From contig NZ_WVIE01000007.1 in NCBI RefSeq assembly GCF_010091945.1, positions 1-64,000 on the forward strand: 64,000 nucleotides of DNA. Direction: 5' to 3'. This document shows, piece after piece, positions 42,164 to 51,287 of the stretch (the first letter of the stretch is position 1; each line of letters opens with the position of its first letter). A program made the position numbers and the translations under genes. The DNA is from Myxacorys almedinensis A. Lineage in GTDB: Bacteria; Cyanobacteriota; Cyanobacteriia; Leptolyngbyales; Leptolyngbyaceae. The notes under the pieces are model-generated. The model was not told the origin of the DNA. It saw only the letters and a list, made by a program, of their open reading frames with translations, and made no database searches.

Positions 42164-43372
42164 ATGGCAATACAGGGCAAGGTAAAGACGTTCAACCCCG
42201 CTTCTAAAGATTGGAATTGGTTATGGTGGTTCACGCTGCCGCTCTACCCCTACAGCCAGCGCCGCACCCTCTGCACCGAAGTGGTGAGAGACACGATTTG
42301 GACGTTTGACCAGATCCAAGGCATTCTCTACGTAGTCACGCCGATTCGCATGACAGCTGTGAAACTCGATCAAGGGGGGCTGCTGATTTATGCGCCCATT
42401 GCCCCAACCTCAGAATGCATCCGATTAGTGAATGAATTGGTCGCCGAGCATGGGGAGGTAAGGTACATCATTTTGCCCACGGTTTCGGGCTTAGAGCATA
42501 AGGTGTTTGTCGCTCCGTTTGCGCGGCGGTTTCCTCAAGCTCAAGTGTTTGTTGCTCCTCATCAGTGGAGCTTTCCGTTCAATCTGCCGTTGAGTTGGCT
42601 CGGATTTCCGGCAAGTCGCACCGTTGTGTTGCCCCAAGACAGCCGCGAAACGCCGTTTGGTGATCAGTTTGAGTATGCCATTTTGGGTCCGGTGGCGCTG
42701 GGCATCGGTCCGTTTGAAGAGGTGGCATTTTTCCACCCGCGATCGCGCTCCCTGCTGGTGACCGATGCTGTGGTTTCGATTCCCGATGAGCCGCCTGCGA
42801 TCGTTCAACTCGATCCGTTCCCTTTGCTCTACCATGCCAAAGACAGAGCGAGCGATCGCATCGAAGACACGCCAGAAAACCGCCGCAAAGGGTGGCATCG
42901 GATTTCGCTGTTTGCCTTCTACTTCAATCCCAGTGCCTTAAAAATCATGGATCTTCTTCCATCGATTAAAACCGCCCGCACCGCGCTCGATCGCTCCAGA
43001 AAAAACTATTTCGGCTGGTTTCCCTATACCTGGAGAGCCGACTGGCACCGATCGTTTGAAGCCCTGCGGGGAGAAGGGCGGCTGTTTGTTGCGCCTATTT
43101 TGCAGCGATTGATCTTAAATCGCATTCCCAACGATGCGATCGCATGGGCAGATCGCGTCGCCAGTTGGAACTTTGAGCGGGTGATTCCTTGCCACTTCGA
43201 TTCACCCATTTCCGCCACGCCGCAGCAGTTTCGGCAAGCCTTCGCCTTCCTAGAACGCCAGCCCCTCTGCGATCGTGCCCTTTTACCCGAAGCCGATTTT
43301 GGCTTGCTAAACGATGTAGATCAGGAATTGAGCAAACGCGGCATCACGCCCCCAGCTAAAGAAAAAATCTAG
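42164..43372 (+). CDS. DUF4336 family protein (metallo-beta-lactamase-like)
   Basis: Unknown function. The fold resembles metallo-beta-lactamases, with LDQGGLLIYAPIAPT, VRYIILPTVSGLEHK and LVTDAVVSIPDEPP as the conserved strands. The classic HxHxDH metal motif is absent (PTVSGLEH instead), so hydrolase activity is doubtful. A conserved RADWHRSFE...CHFDSPI stretch lies in the C-terminal half. The ATG at 42164 was used; a TTG at 42134 opens the frame. It begins 73 bp after the CHAT gene and might be co-transcribed, though DUF4336 genes occur widely elsewhere. Confidence 0.75.
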   Translation: MAIQGKVKTFNPASKDWNWLWWFTLPLYPYSQRRTLCTEVVRDTIWTFDQIQGILYVVTPIRMTAVKLDQGGLLIYAPIAPTSECIRLVNELVAEHGEVRYIILPTVSGLEHKVFVAPFARRFPQAQVFVAPHQWSFPFNLPLSWLGFPASRTVVLPQDSRETPFGDQFEYAILGPVALGIGPFEEVAFFHPRSRSLLVTDAVVSIPDEPPAIVQLDPFPLLYHAKDRASDRIEDTPENRRKGWHRISLFAFYFNPSALKIMDLLPSIKTARTALDRSRKNYFGWFPYTWRADWHRSFEALRGEGRLFVAPILQRLILNRIPNDAIAWADRVASWNFERVIPCHFDSPISATPQQFRQAFAFLERQPLCDRALLPEADFGLLNDVDQELSKRGITPPAKEKI

Positions 43373-43428
43373 CGATCGAATCCCTGTCTCAGATCGTCAA
43401 CCCTGCGTCAATTCCGCTCAAATCGAAC

Positions 43429-44370
43429 CTAACGCCAATCATCTAAAACGTAGACATCCGCGCGGTTAAACGCAGGCGCGAGCGGATTTAGCATTGCCAC
43501 TCCTGTAATCTCAGTGTGGTAGCCTCGTGCAATCATTCTGCGGTATGCATCATTGCGGCTAGTGTTTACCCCTGCCACAATCGATGATGCGCCCAGCGTT
43601 GCGCCTAGCATTTCACACAAATCAAGCAGTTGCTCAAATCGCTCTCCTGCTCTTGCTCCAAGACGGACGGCTGCAAATTTGACATAGCACCGATGACTTC
43701 CTGCTTCTGTGCCCGCGCCAGCATGGCACACCGCAAACCCAGCTAGTTCTGCCTTATCCCACAACAGCACCGTATCCCCTAAGTTGTGAGCCTGGACGGT
43801 GTTAATTTCGATCGCAACCTCTAAGCCTGCAAAAATCTCGTTTGTAATTTCAAAACAGGACGTGAGTGCAGCCGCGCGATCGCGCTCACTGAGTTGAGAA
43901 TATCGGGCGTGCTCTAAAACCTGAGAAGAGGGAGTAATCGGCGTTGCCATCACACAGGTCAAATAGTGCTGCCAAAATCCAAACTTTTGGTAAAGCGCAT
44001 GATGCTTGGGACTCGCGGCAAAGGTAAACAGCCCGACCTGCTCAACGTTCAACTGTTGAAAGTAGTCCATCACCGGAACTAGCAGTTTTTGGGCAATGCC
44101 TTGATTCCATAATTCTGGGTGAACGGTCAAGGGACCAACAAATCCAAAACTTCCCCAGCGCCTGGCTAAATTTATGCCGACGAGTTTTCCATCTAGCTCA
44201 GCCGCAAACGCCGAGGCGGGTTCTGCTTTCCAACGGTGAGGAATGTAGGCAGCATCGCCAAACATTTCGTCTGGGTTGGGCAGCCCGACGAAGGTGCCAA
44301 AGGCAAGCCGAACGAGTTGTTCTGCGTCGATCAGTTCATTCTCGCGGAGTAGTCGGATGGTGAGAGTCAT
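43429..44370 (-). CDS. GNAT family N-acetyltransferase
   Basis: Acetyl-CoA-dependent acetyltransferase of unknown substrate. The first domain (about 1-140) has the acetyl-CoA binding region in LTVHPELWNQGIAQKLL and the C-terminal GNAT strand KHHALYQKFGFW. A second, less conserved domain (about 150-313) looks like a duplicated GNAT fold, giving 313 aa, long for a single-domain enzyme. It is convergent with the DUF4336 gene. Confidence 0.8.
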   Translation of the reverse strand: MTLTIRLLRENELIDAEQLVRLAFGTFVGLPNPDEMFGDAAYIPHRWKAEPASAFAAELDGKLVGINLARRWGSFGFVGPLTVHPELWNQGIAQKLLVPVMDYFQQLNVEQVGLFTFAASPKHHALYQKFGFWQHYLTCVMATPITPSSQVLEHARYSQLSERDRAAALTSCFEITNEIFAGLEVAIEINTVQAHNLGDTVLLWDKAELAGFAVCHAGAGTEAGSHRCYVKFAAVRLGARAGERFEQLLDLCEMLGATLGASSIVAGVNTSRNDAYRRMIARGYHTEITGVAMLNPLAPAFNRADVYVLDDWR

Positions 44371-44540
44371 ATCCTTGTTTGCGAGTTACATGGGTTTTGC
44401 GAGTAGTTTTTATTCTCACTCCAATGTTTTGAGCGATCGTGGCTTCTTCATCTATATTGACCATAGAAGAATTGACCATGAAAGCACTGACCATGAAAGC
44501 AGTTGTGCGATCGCTGATTCAGTAAACGAGATCTTTGATG

Positions 44541-45758
44541 CTATCTATCCAATACTTCTAATACTGTCTTTGGCAATAGCTGATCTTTAAACCAAACAAT
44601 TCGCGCTGGTGTATCCGCAATTTTCACCCCTGCTTTCTCCAAGTTGAGGCGCTCCGATACTGCCAACACCAGATCATCCCGTCCTGACTGGCGCACCTGC
44701 GAAAACTTCTTCTTCAGATACTCCGGTCGCCAATAGCCAACAATTTCTAGCAAAAATGTGCGCCCATCGGGATGAACCACCCGAAAATCGGGAATCATCA
44801 CACTCCCCGGAATTGGAATGAGATCCACTTCCCGTTCAAGCCGCCACGGCGTTTTGGTTTTGCTCCACCGCTCCACAAACCCTGCTTCCAACATACTATC
44901 GTAGGTTTTGCCGGGGGGATAGTGGCTGACCAATCCGCACTCAGAATCGAGGGCAAAGCGCCCTTGACGAGATTTACCAGAATAGCTGTCGTTGAGGTGT
45001 AGCTGAGCGGAAATGCTCCATTTTGTGACGTGGAGTAGAGCAGGGAGAAGCTTTGCGATCGCAAGTCCATACCGCGTCGAAGGTTTAAACAGGCTCGTTG
45101 GTCCGTCTATCGTCAGGGTAAAGCCATGATCAGCATCGCCTTCGATATACGTCATCAGTTGAAATAATTTGACGTAGCGAAACAGGAGTTTATATTGTCC
45201 CGGATCGTTGCGATGAGCGTTGATCGTCAGGTGACTAGCACGATAAAAAACGCCTTGCACTTGCGATAGGTTATAGCGATGCAACAACGCTTCAGGGGTT
45301 GGGGCATCAAAGTTCATCAGAATTTGATTATCAGGTAAATCGGCATACAGTCCAGATTCAACCTGCTCGGTCAACACCTCGTGTCCAAATTCTTGAGTGA
45401 GCACATCGGCAATCGTTGCGATCGTACGTTGTGTGGCAGCCAGACTGGGCACAGCTTCAGCAGAAAGCGCGAAGACGCGATCGCGCAGCATCGGTGGATC
45501 AAGCGGGCTAACCGTTTCAAACGTGCTAAATGAGCCGTTGAGCAGATGGGCAAGTCCGCGTTTGAGGCGATAGTCTGTTTCTTCGCCTTCTAGTTCCAAA
45601 AGCTGCTGGCTGAGGCTGCCTTTGCTGCAACCCTTGGCAGCCTGAAATAAGCCGATCAGATCTGCTGCGATCGCAAGGGTCTGTTGATCAAGCGTTAGCC
45701 GCTTTGGAACCAATTCTTCACCGTTAAATCGGTGCATGAGCAAATCAGTGGGCAACAT
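44541..45758 (-). CDS. DUF790 family protein (Bax1-like nuclease)
   Basis: DUF790 includes archaeal Bax1, a structure-specific nuclease that works with the XPB helicase in nucleotide excision repair. The signature is MLPTDLLM...GEELVPKRL at the N-terminus. The C-terminal nuclease-like motif is MIPDFRVVHPDGRTFLLEIVGYWRPEYLKKK, with acidic D and E residues and a lysine as in restriction-type nucleases. Length is 405 aa. In other bacteria the gene is often beside an XPB-type helicase gene; here the neighbours are a GNAT gene and rpaA, so it is an orphan. Confidence 0.85.
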   Translation of the reverse strand: MLPTDLLMHRFNGEELVPKRLTLDQQTLAIAADLIGLFQAAKGCSKGSLSQQLLELEGEETDYRLKRGLAHLLNGSFSTFETVSPLDPPMLRDRVFALSAEAVPSLAATQRTIATIADVLTQEFGHEVLTEQVESGLYADLPDNQILMNFDAPTPEALLHRYNLSQVQGVFYRASHLTINAHRNDPGQYKLLFRYVKLFQLMTYIEGDADHGFTLTIDGPTSLFKPSTRYGLAIAKLLPALLHVTKWSISAQLHLNDSYSGKSRQGRFALDSECGLVSHYPPGKTYDSMLEAGFVERWSKTKTPWRLEREVDLIPIPGSVMIPDFRVVHPDGRTFLLEIVGYWRPEYLKKKFSQVRQSGRDDLVLAVSERLNLEKAGVKIADTPARIVWFKDQLLPKTVLEVLDR

Positions 45759-45943
45759 ATCGCGAACGCTGTGTACAATGCAGACGAGAAACTTAGCATT
45801 GTAATATTTTTTATAAAAATAACCTTATTGGCACGTTATTGACACGCTTTTGACACGTTACTGCTAATGAAAATGACAACAACTTAATGAATAAATTTAT
45901 AGTTCAATGATCCAGCTTATGCCGCCGCGATCGCCGCCCCTGC

Positions 45944-46687
45944 CTATTCTGCGAGCGACGACGACAAATCTTCTGTTTGGGCACCTTCACCCGGTAGCTC
46001 TAGACAATAGCCCGCCCCATAAACCGTTTTGATGTAACGCGGATGGCGCGGCTCAGGTTCTAGCTTGGTTCGCAAGTGACGCACATGCACCCGAATCGTT
46101 TCAATATCATCATCGGGATCGTAGCCCCACACTTCCTTCAAAATTTCGCTCGGAGAAACCGTCTGCCCATGACGCTGAAGCAAGCAGTGCAGCAACTCAA
46201 ACTCTAAATGCGTCAGCTTTACCGTCTGCCCAAACCAAATTGCTTCAAACCGCTCTGGTACAAGCACCAACGGCCCATAACTCAGAATCTCGGTGTGTTT
46301 TGCCGCTTGAGGAATGCGATCGGTGCGACGTAACAATGCCCGAACCCGTGCCAGCATTTCTTCGACTTCAAACGGCTTTGTTAAATAGTCATCTGCGCCT
46401 GCGTTAAAGCCTTCTACCTTATTGGAAGTCTGGCTTAGGGCAGTCAACATCAACACCGGAATATCTGCGGTGCGATCGTCCCGTCGCAATCGCTGACAAA
46501 TGGTAAATCCATCGACTTGTGGCAACATCAGATCGAGCATGATCAGGTCGGGTTGGAGTTGCAACGCCATCGCCTGCCCGCGAATGCCATCGCCAGCTTG
46601 ACTGACATCGTAACCAGCCATTTCTAAATTGACGGAAACCAACTCAGAAATGGCAGCATCATCATCTATAACGAGGATTCGAGGCAT
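45944..46687 (-). CDS. rpaA: Circadian/phycobilisome response regulator RpaA
   Basis: OmpR-family regulator, the main output of the cyanobacterial circadian clock through SasA, controlling dusk genes; it also affects phycobilisome coupling. The receiver has D8-D10, phosphoacceptor D52 in [13 protein letters not shown], and K104 in LTKPFE. The winged-helix domain has [21 protein letters not shown] and ends with [15 protein letters not shown]. From memory it is close to identical with known RpaA over most of its length. A TATAAT on the minus strand at 46757-46762 may be its -10 box. Confidence 0.93.
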   Translation of the reverse strand: MPRILVIDDDAAISELVSVNLEMAGYDVSQAGDGIRGQAMALQLQPDLIMLDLMLPQVDGFTICQRLRRDDRTADIPVLMLTALSQTSNKVEGFNAGADDYLTKPFEVEEMLARVRALLRRTDRIPQAAKHTEILSYGPLVLVPERFEAIWFGQTVKLTHLEFELLHCLLQRHGQTVSPSEILKEVWGYDPDDDIETIRVHVRHLRTKLEPEPRHPRYIKTVYGAGYCLELPGEGAQTEDLSSSLAE

Positions 46688-47084
46688 TATATCGTCGTTC
46701 TGCTAAAAGGACGTGTGTTCAACAGGAAATCTACAGATATGAAGATTCCTGTTCAGATTATACGCAATGATTCTATTTCTTTCGTCGCATAAAGCTAAGA
46801 ATACGAAAGAAATTTAACTCCTTAGAAATTAATCATTCGTAACTTAAGCGCTGATTTTAAGGTGACACAGCGCCTAAATTGGCGTGAAAAGTGCCGCTGA
46901 AGCGCCTTAATTTAGGTTAAGGTAAAACCAATTTACCAATTTGATGGGCGATCGCGACCCATGGCATCTCCCCCCAACTTTGGTGGATGAAGGAAGGTGT
47001 CGTTGGCGGTAGGGTTAGCTGTTGCGATCGCGATTTCAATCGGCATCAGAAACGGTTTGCATTATTTTATAGGCTGCTTTTATT
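46688..47084. promoter_or_regulatory. Divergent rpaA/GT2 region with clustered inverted repeats
   Basis: This 397-bp gap serves two divergent genes. At 46844-46917 several short inverted repeats overlap: GCGCTG (46848-46853) with CAGCGC (46868-46873), and CCTAAATT with AATTTAGG. Alternative pairings such as TTAAGCGC with GCGCCTTAA could compete. It may be a structured leader of either gene. The rpaA -10 candidate is at 46757-46762. No gene was recognised. Confidence 0.35.
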
Positions 47085-48305
47085 GTGATAGCGCTGTGCG
47101 TCCTACTTGGGGTTTCGATTACTGCGATCGCACTCTTTTCCAAAAATCTCCGTCACTCGGCATCTCAAGCGATGTCTCTCGTTCCCCATTCTGGCTCTGA
47201 TCGCTCGCTAGAGGAATTATCAAAAACTTCACTGCCAAAAATTTCGGTGATTATTCCTGCCTACAACGAAGCCTGCACTATCGAAGCGTGCGTGACTTCT
47301 GTGCTAGAAAGTACAGATTTATCCGTCGAGCAATTAGAAGTTTTGGTGATCGATGATCAATCTACAGATGAAACCGCCGCGATCGTAGAACTCCTGCAAG
47401 CTTCTCGCCAAGACAACCGGCTGCATCTCATTACCGGACAGCCCCGCCCCACCGATCACCATTGGATGGGAAAAAATTGGGCGTGTACTCAAGCCGTGCA
47501 GCAGGCAACTGGCGATTATTTCCTATTTTTAGATGCTGACGTGCAACTTCAGCCAGGATGTCTAGAAACTACCGTTGCGTTTGCTCAAAAAGAACAGGTC
47601 GATTTGCTCACGTTTTGGCTGACGATCCTCTGCGGCTGTTTTGCCGAATGGCTGGCTCAGCCCATTATTGCCAACTTGCTGGCAGCAGGCTATGCGTTTG
47701 ATCAGGTAAACGATCCTCACAGCGAAACTGTGTTTGCTGTTGGACCCTTTATGTTGTTTCGGCGGAGCGCCTACGAGCAAATTGGGGGGCATCGTGCCGT
47801 TGCCGACTATGTGCTAGAAGACGTTGAGCTAGGGCGGCGCATCAAACAACACCAACTCAAACTCTGGTATGGCATAGGACATGACCTTGCCCAGGTAAGA
47901 ATGTATCAGTCGTTTTCTGCACTGTGGGAGGGGTGGACGAAAAATTGGCACTTAGGCTCAAAGCGCAATGGGCGGCGCACGCTCTACACGGCATTGATCA
48001 CGATTTTGGTGTTTACTGTTCCGTGGCTTGGGTTGCTAATTGCTGTCATCGAAGGGGTGACAAACTCTTTCACAGGTTGGACGATCGCCGCGATCGCACT
48101 CTCGCTCATCGGCATCAGACTGCACTACAGCATCCGGCAACTCACCCAACACCTGACGAATATTCCGCTTCGCTCCTGGTGGCTAACTGGGTTAGGGGGG
48201 CTTCTCGTCAGTGCGATCGCGATCGCATCGATCATCAAAGTAGAAACCGGCTGGGGATGGACATGGCGCGGAAGAAGCCTTGTCAACCCAGCCAGCATAC
48301 GATAA
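47085..48305 (+). CDS. Membrane-anchored family 2 glycosyltransferase
   Basis: GT-A glycosyltransferase with one N-terminal and about three C-terminal hydrophobic segments. The catalytic domain shows ISVIIPAYNEA, VIDDQSTDET, the DxD motif in LFLDADVQLQPG, and a WMGKNWACTQA block. The acceptor part has YEQIGGHRAVADYVLEDVELGRRI and a WEGWTKN motif. This pattern is shared by carotenoid- and hopanoid-related GT2 enzymes (CruG-like or HpnI-like), so a lipid acceptor is likely, but I cannot choose. It starts with GTG at 47085. Its 3' end lies 62 bp before uraD. Confidence 0.82.
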   Translation: MIALCVLLGVSITAIALFSKNLRHSASQAMSLVPHSGSDRSLEELSKTSLPKISVIIPAYNEACTIEACVTSVLESTDLSVEQLEVLVIDDQSTDETAAIVELLQASRQDNRLHLITGQPRPTDHHWMGKNWACTQAVQQATGDYFLFLDADVQLQPGCLETTVAFAQKEQVDLLTFWLTILCGCFAEWLAQPIIANLLAAGYAFDQVNDPHSETVFAVGPFMLFRRSAYEQIGGHRAVADYVLEDVELGRRIKQHQLKLWYGIGHDLAQVRMYQSFSALWEGWTKNWHLGSKRNGRRTLYTALITILVFTVPWLGLLIAVIEGVTNSFTGWTIAAIALSLIGIRLHYSIRQLTQHLTNIPLRSWWLTGLGGLLVSAIAIASIIKVETGWGWTWRGRSLVNPASIR

Positions 48306-48367
48306 AATCTCCTACTTTCCGTTATTGTTGTGGGGTGGAATGGGTGGAATTGGGTCAGCAAACGAGC

Positions 48368-48868
48368 ATGGCATATTCAATCACAGCGTTAAACGCCATG
48401 GATCAAACGGCGTTTGTAGATGCAGTAGGATTTGTATTTGAAGAAACCCCTGCGATCGCGGCTCACACTTATCAACAGCGTCCCTTCTGCGATCGCTCAG
48501 ACTTACACCAAAAAATGGTAGCGAGGGTTGAGGCAATGCCCCAAGCCAAGCAACTCGCGCTGATCTGCGCTCACCCAGATTTGGGCAGTAAAGCAAAAAT
48601 GGCAGATGCCTCAGTCAAAGAACAAGCCAGAGCAGGACTCGATCAACTCACGTCCGCCGAATACGAGCAGTTTCAATCCCTCAATCAAGCTTACAAAGAC
48701 AAGTTCAATTTTCCATTTATCATCGCGGTTAAAGACCACACGAAGACAACCATTCTCGCCGCCTTTCAGCAACGATTGCAGCACGATCGAGACGCAGAAA
48801 TAAACCAGGCTCTCGCCCAGATTTGTCGCATCGCTTGGTTTCGCCTCGCAGATTGCGTGCAGCCGTAA
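48368..48868 (+). CDS. uraD: OHCU decarboxylase
   Basis: Decarboxylates 2-oxo-4-hydroxy-4-carboxy-5-ureidoimidazoline to S-allantoin in uric-acid breakdown. The catalytic histidine is H69 in ICAHPDLG, and the family signature YEQFQSLNQAYKDKFNFPFIIAVK is complete except for small changes. The ATG at 48368 gives 166 aa, the usual single-domain length. The frame stays open for 148 codons upstream, but that part overlaps the GT2 gene and is not UraD-like. No other purine-breakdown gene lies nearby. Confidence 0.93.
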   Translation: MAYSITALNAMDQTAFVDAVGFVFEETPAIAAHTYQQRPFCDRSDLHQKMVARVEAMPQAKQLALICAHPDLGSKAKMADASVKEQARAGLDQLTSAEYEQFQSLNQAYKDKFNFPFIIAVKDHTKTTILAAFQQRLQHDRDAEINQALAQICRIAWFRLADCVQP

Positions 48869-49126
48869 GCCATACCCAGTCTTCTGCTCCCATGCTTCAA
48901 TAACACACTTCGCTTAGGTGGACTTCTAACTTATGGTGGGCTTCTAAACTTGTTGGCTCTCGAATGCCTATCATCAGCCGTAAAATTGCTCCTGAGCGCG
49001 CGTTTCGTATTCCCAGATTGAGAACAGGGCTGATCGTGCTGATGCCGACTGATCCATTAAGGCACTGCCATCTAGAATGCGTGCGATCGCTCAGAGCTTA
49101 CGTCGCAACCGCCTCAAGTCGGCAAG

Positions 49127-49132
49127 TATAAT
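49127..49132 (+). promoter_or_regulatory. Candidate -10 box upstream of the DUF4332 gene
   Basis: A perfect TATAAT lies 32 bp before the GTG start of the next gene. No good -35 was seen. The remaining gap from 48869 shows only a TGGRCTTCTAA-type direct repeat near 48920-48945 and no gene. Confidence 0.35.
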
Positions 49133-49164
49133 TTAGAATTCGATCCCATCGCAAAGAGGGCATT

Positions 49165-49623
49165 GTGGCGACTACCCCCAGACCAACTCCCAATCCCATG
49201 CATCCGCCAGGCAACAGCGTTCCTTCGGCTAACTGGTCGATCGATCAACTCCCCGGACTCAGCAGCACCGATCTCAAACGGCTCCACGCCCACGGCATCC
49301 GCACCACGTTCAACCTCCTCAGCCTTGGGCACACCCCCGAAAAACGCCGCATTCTCGCCAGCACCCTCGAAACTCATATCCAACATATCAATAAGTGGAT
49401 TGCCCTCGCTGACCTCGCCCGCATTCCCAGTGTGGGCTGCCAGCACTGCGGTTTACTCCTTCATGCCGGGGTTGTCTCTCCTACTCAACTCGTTCAAACC
49501 CCGATCGCCAGACTGCATCGCCAAATGCTCAAACTTCAAGTTGCGATGATGCAGCGCCGCGATCTCTGTCCAACGATCGACCAAATCAATCGCTGGGTGG
49601 GGCAAGCCCGACGGCTCCGTTAA
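49165..49623 (+). CDS. DUF4332 domain protein (helix-hairpin-helix-like)
   Basis: Small protein whose N-terminal part (IDQLPGLSSTDLKRLHAHGIRTTFNLL) and second repeat (LARIPSVGCQHCGLLLHAGVVSPTQLVQ) are helix-hairpin-helix-like motifs typical of DUF4332. Such repeats often bind DNA non-specifically, but function is unproven. A CQHC pair near 93-96 could bind metal. It starts with GTG and is 152 aa. It converges with a GNAT gene. Confidence 0.75.
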   Translation: MATTPRPTPNPMHPPGNSVPSANWSIDQLPGLSSTDLKRLHAHGIRTTFNLLSLGHTPEKRRILASTLETHIQHINKWIALADLARIPSVGCQHCGLLLHAGVVSPTQLVQTPIARLHRQMLKLQVAMMQRRDLCPTIDQINRWVGQARRLR

Positions 49624-49654
49624 GGTTGATCACAAGAATTTCGCAAAACGTCTC

Positions 49655-49673
49655 CCCTGACCTAAACTCAGGG
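49655..49673. terminator. Short hairpin between convergent DUF4332 and GNAT genes
   Basis: CCCTGA (49655-49660) and TCAGGG (49668-49673) form a 6-bp stem with a 7-base loop in the 76-bp convergent gap. Weak evidence for termination. Confidence 0.3.
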
Positions 49674-49699
49674 AACTCTGTAATCGAGAGTCTCCACCT

Positions 49700-50221
49700 T
49701 TAATCTGGATACCAAAACATTCCTTTGATGCCTTCCGGATCGGGCATAAACCCCAATGTTCGATAAAAATTCACCACTTGAGGATCAGCAAACAGCGTAA
49801 TGTTGCTAATGTCTTCGCCGCGCAGTTTCTTAATCATGAATCGCATTAATGCCTTTCCCATTCCCTTGCCCTGGAACTCTGGATGCACAACCACGTCCCA
49901 AATGGTGGCATTAAATGCATGGTCAGACGTTGCCCTCGCAAACCCGACCAAGCGGCGCTGCATGCCCCGTTGTTCCCACATCGAAACCACCAGAAAGCTG
50001 TGCTGGATGGCTTTCTTCACCTTTCTCAAGGGGCGTCGCGACCACCCAACCGCATCACACAACTCTTCTAGCTCGTACAGATCAATTTCCCGCTCTGTAC
50101 TAAAAAATACCCGTGAATTGGCGCGATCGCCTGATCCTTCCACTGCGATACGCTCAGGTGCGGTAGCACTGGTAGTCGAGGGGGCATCAGTCCCACTAAA
50201 TAAGCTTTTCCAAAAACCCAT
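49700..50221 (-). CDS. GNAT acetyltransferase of the Ycf52 type
   Basis: Acetyl-CoA-dependent N-acetyltransferase. The acetyl-CoA loop is [16 protein letters not shown], followed by [19 protein letters not shown]. An N-terminal variable segment (about 40 residues) precedes [22 protein letters not shown], the start of the conserved part shared with plastid Ycf52 proteins and plant and cyanobacterial serotonin N-acetyltransferase-type enzymes, by recollection. Length is 173 aa. The native substrate in cyanobacteria is uncertain; arylalkylamine or protein lysine are possible. Confidence 0.8.
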   Translation of the reverse strand: MGFWKSLFSGTDAPSTTSATAPERIAVEGSGDRANSRVFFSTEREIDLYELEELCDAVGWSRRPLRKVKKAIQHSFLVVSMWEQRGMQRRLVGFARATSDHAFNATIWDVVVHPEFQGKGMGKALMRFMIKKLRGEDISNITLFADPQVVNFYRTLGFMPDPEGIKGMFWYPD

Positions 50222-50467
50222 GCGAGCGTAGTGAAGGTAGCAACAGTTAAGTCAAGTACTAGATTAAATCAAGTACTAGATAGTATATCTCCCCGATTCT
50301 CCGGATATCGCTCTCTCAAACAGCATGTTTCGAGATTTTCCCAACCTCCCTCGTTGCTAACTCATACCATGTTGACTGATAGCCGTTGACTGATAACCGT
50401 TTTTTCTGATCAAAACGAGCGTCTCGTTGTTATGCATTTACTCTAGTGGGCATCCCTACCTTCAATT

Positions 50468-51193
50468 ATGGCTCTGGGCTTAAAACCAACAACCTTAGAA
50501 CTGCTAAAGCGCTTCAACCGGGCGTTTCCCCAATTCTACGAGCAATTTGTCAGCAGCGAGATTCAGCTTCAGAACCTCAGGCTTGCCTACCAACTCTATC
50601 AAACCAAGCAAGCGGTCATTGAGCTAAAACCTGAAGGCAACAAAAGTGCGTTGCACTTTGCCTATCGAAACCAGTCGTTTTTGCTCAGCGATATTTTTGG
50701 GGTGCTGGCTGCCTATGGGCTAACGATTCATAGTCTGAGTTTGTATGGGCAGATTTATCCGCCGATGCTGGTGTTTATCAAGCTGATCGTGTCTCGTAGT
50801 GGCAAAGCGTTAACCGATAAAACCTCTGAAAATGTGTGTCGGGCGATTCGGGAAGCGCTGGCAGGGCGGTTTGAAGTCGAAGAGATGTTGGCGGTTGAAT
50901 TTAACCTAGATGCCGGGTTAGAACAAGTTGAAACCGAGTTTTATGTCGATCCGGTGTTTCACTTGCCTGCGCTTTTGATTGAGGCAGATAACCAGCCAGG
51001 GCTGTTTTATAAAGTGATGTACGCGATTTGGCAAGAAGATCTGCTGGTGGTAAATGCTAACTTACTGGTTTGGCGGGGGCGAACTCGCTTGATTCTTTAC
51101 TTATTAGGTCCAAACGAAAGTCTGATCCCGGAATATTTGGGGCAAAAGATCGCAGAAGGCGTCAAGCAGCGTTTACTGGGGCGTAGATTTTAG
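50468..51193 (+). CDS. Tandem ACT-domain-like protein
   Basis: Conserved cyanobacterial-type protein of 241 aa whose exact role I do not know. Two ACT-like modules are visible: FLLSDIFGVLAAYGLTIHSLSLYG and LIEADNQPGLFYKVMYAIWQEDLLVVNANLLVWRGRTRLILYLL (written as separate strands). They resemble the C-terminal ACT pair of GlnD uridylyltransferase, which senses glutamine, without its catalytic domains. An amino-acid-sensing role is inferred. A NarL-type regulator follows 95 bp downstream and might be co-regulated. Confidence 0.65.
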   Translation: MALGLKPTTLELLKRFNRAFPQFYEQFVSSEIQLQNLRLAYQLYQTKQAVIELKPEGNKSALHFAYRNQSFLLSDIFGVLAAYGLTIHSLSLYGQIYPPMLVFIKLIVSRSGKALTDKTSENVCRAIREALAGRFEVEEMLAVEFNLDAGLEQVETEFYVDPVFHLPALLIEADNQPGLFYKVMYAIWQEDLLVVNANLLVWRGRTRLILYLLGPNESLIPEYLGQKIAEGVKQRLLGRRF

Positions 51194-51287
51194 TAGCGTT
51201 GGCTCACGTTCGTCAATTTACTTTGCTGAGGAGTTAGGAGGGGCGAGAAGCTAAGATCGGAGTACTGCGCTCTAGAGAAGGTAAGGC

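Noticed and set aside
46997-47200. 67-codon frame overlapping the start of the second GT2 gene
   Set aside because: It ends inside the GT2 gene, which has a clear N-terminal anchor and catalytic motifs in its own frame.
47924-48367. 148-codon open frame in phase with and upstream of uraD
   Set aside because: It overlaps the end of the GT2 gene in another frame and does not resemble UraD; the ATG at 48368 gives a normal-length enzyme.
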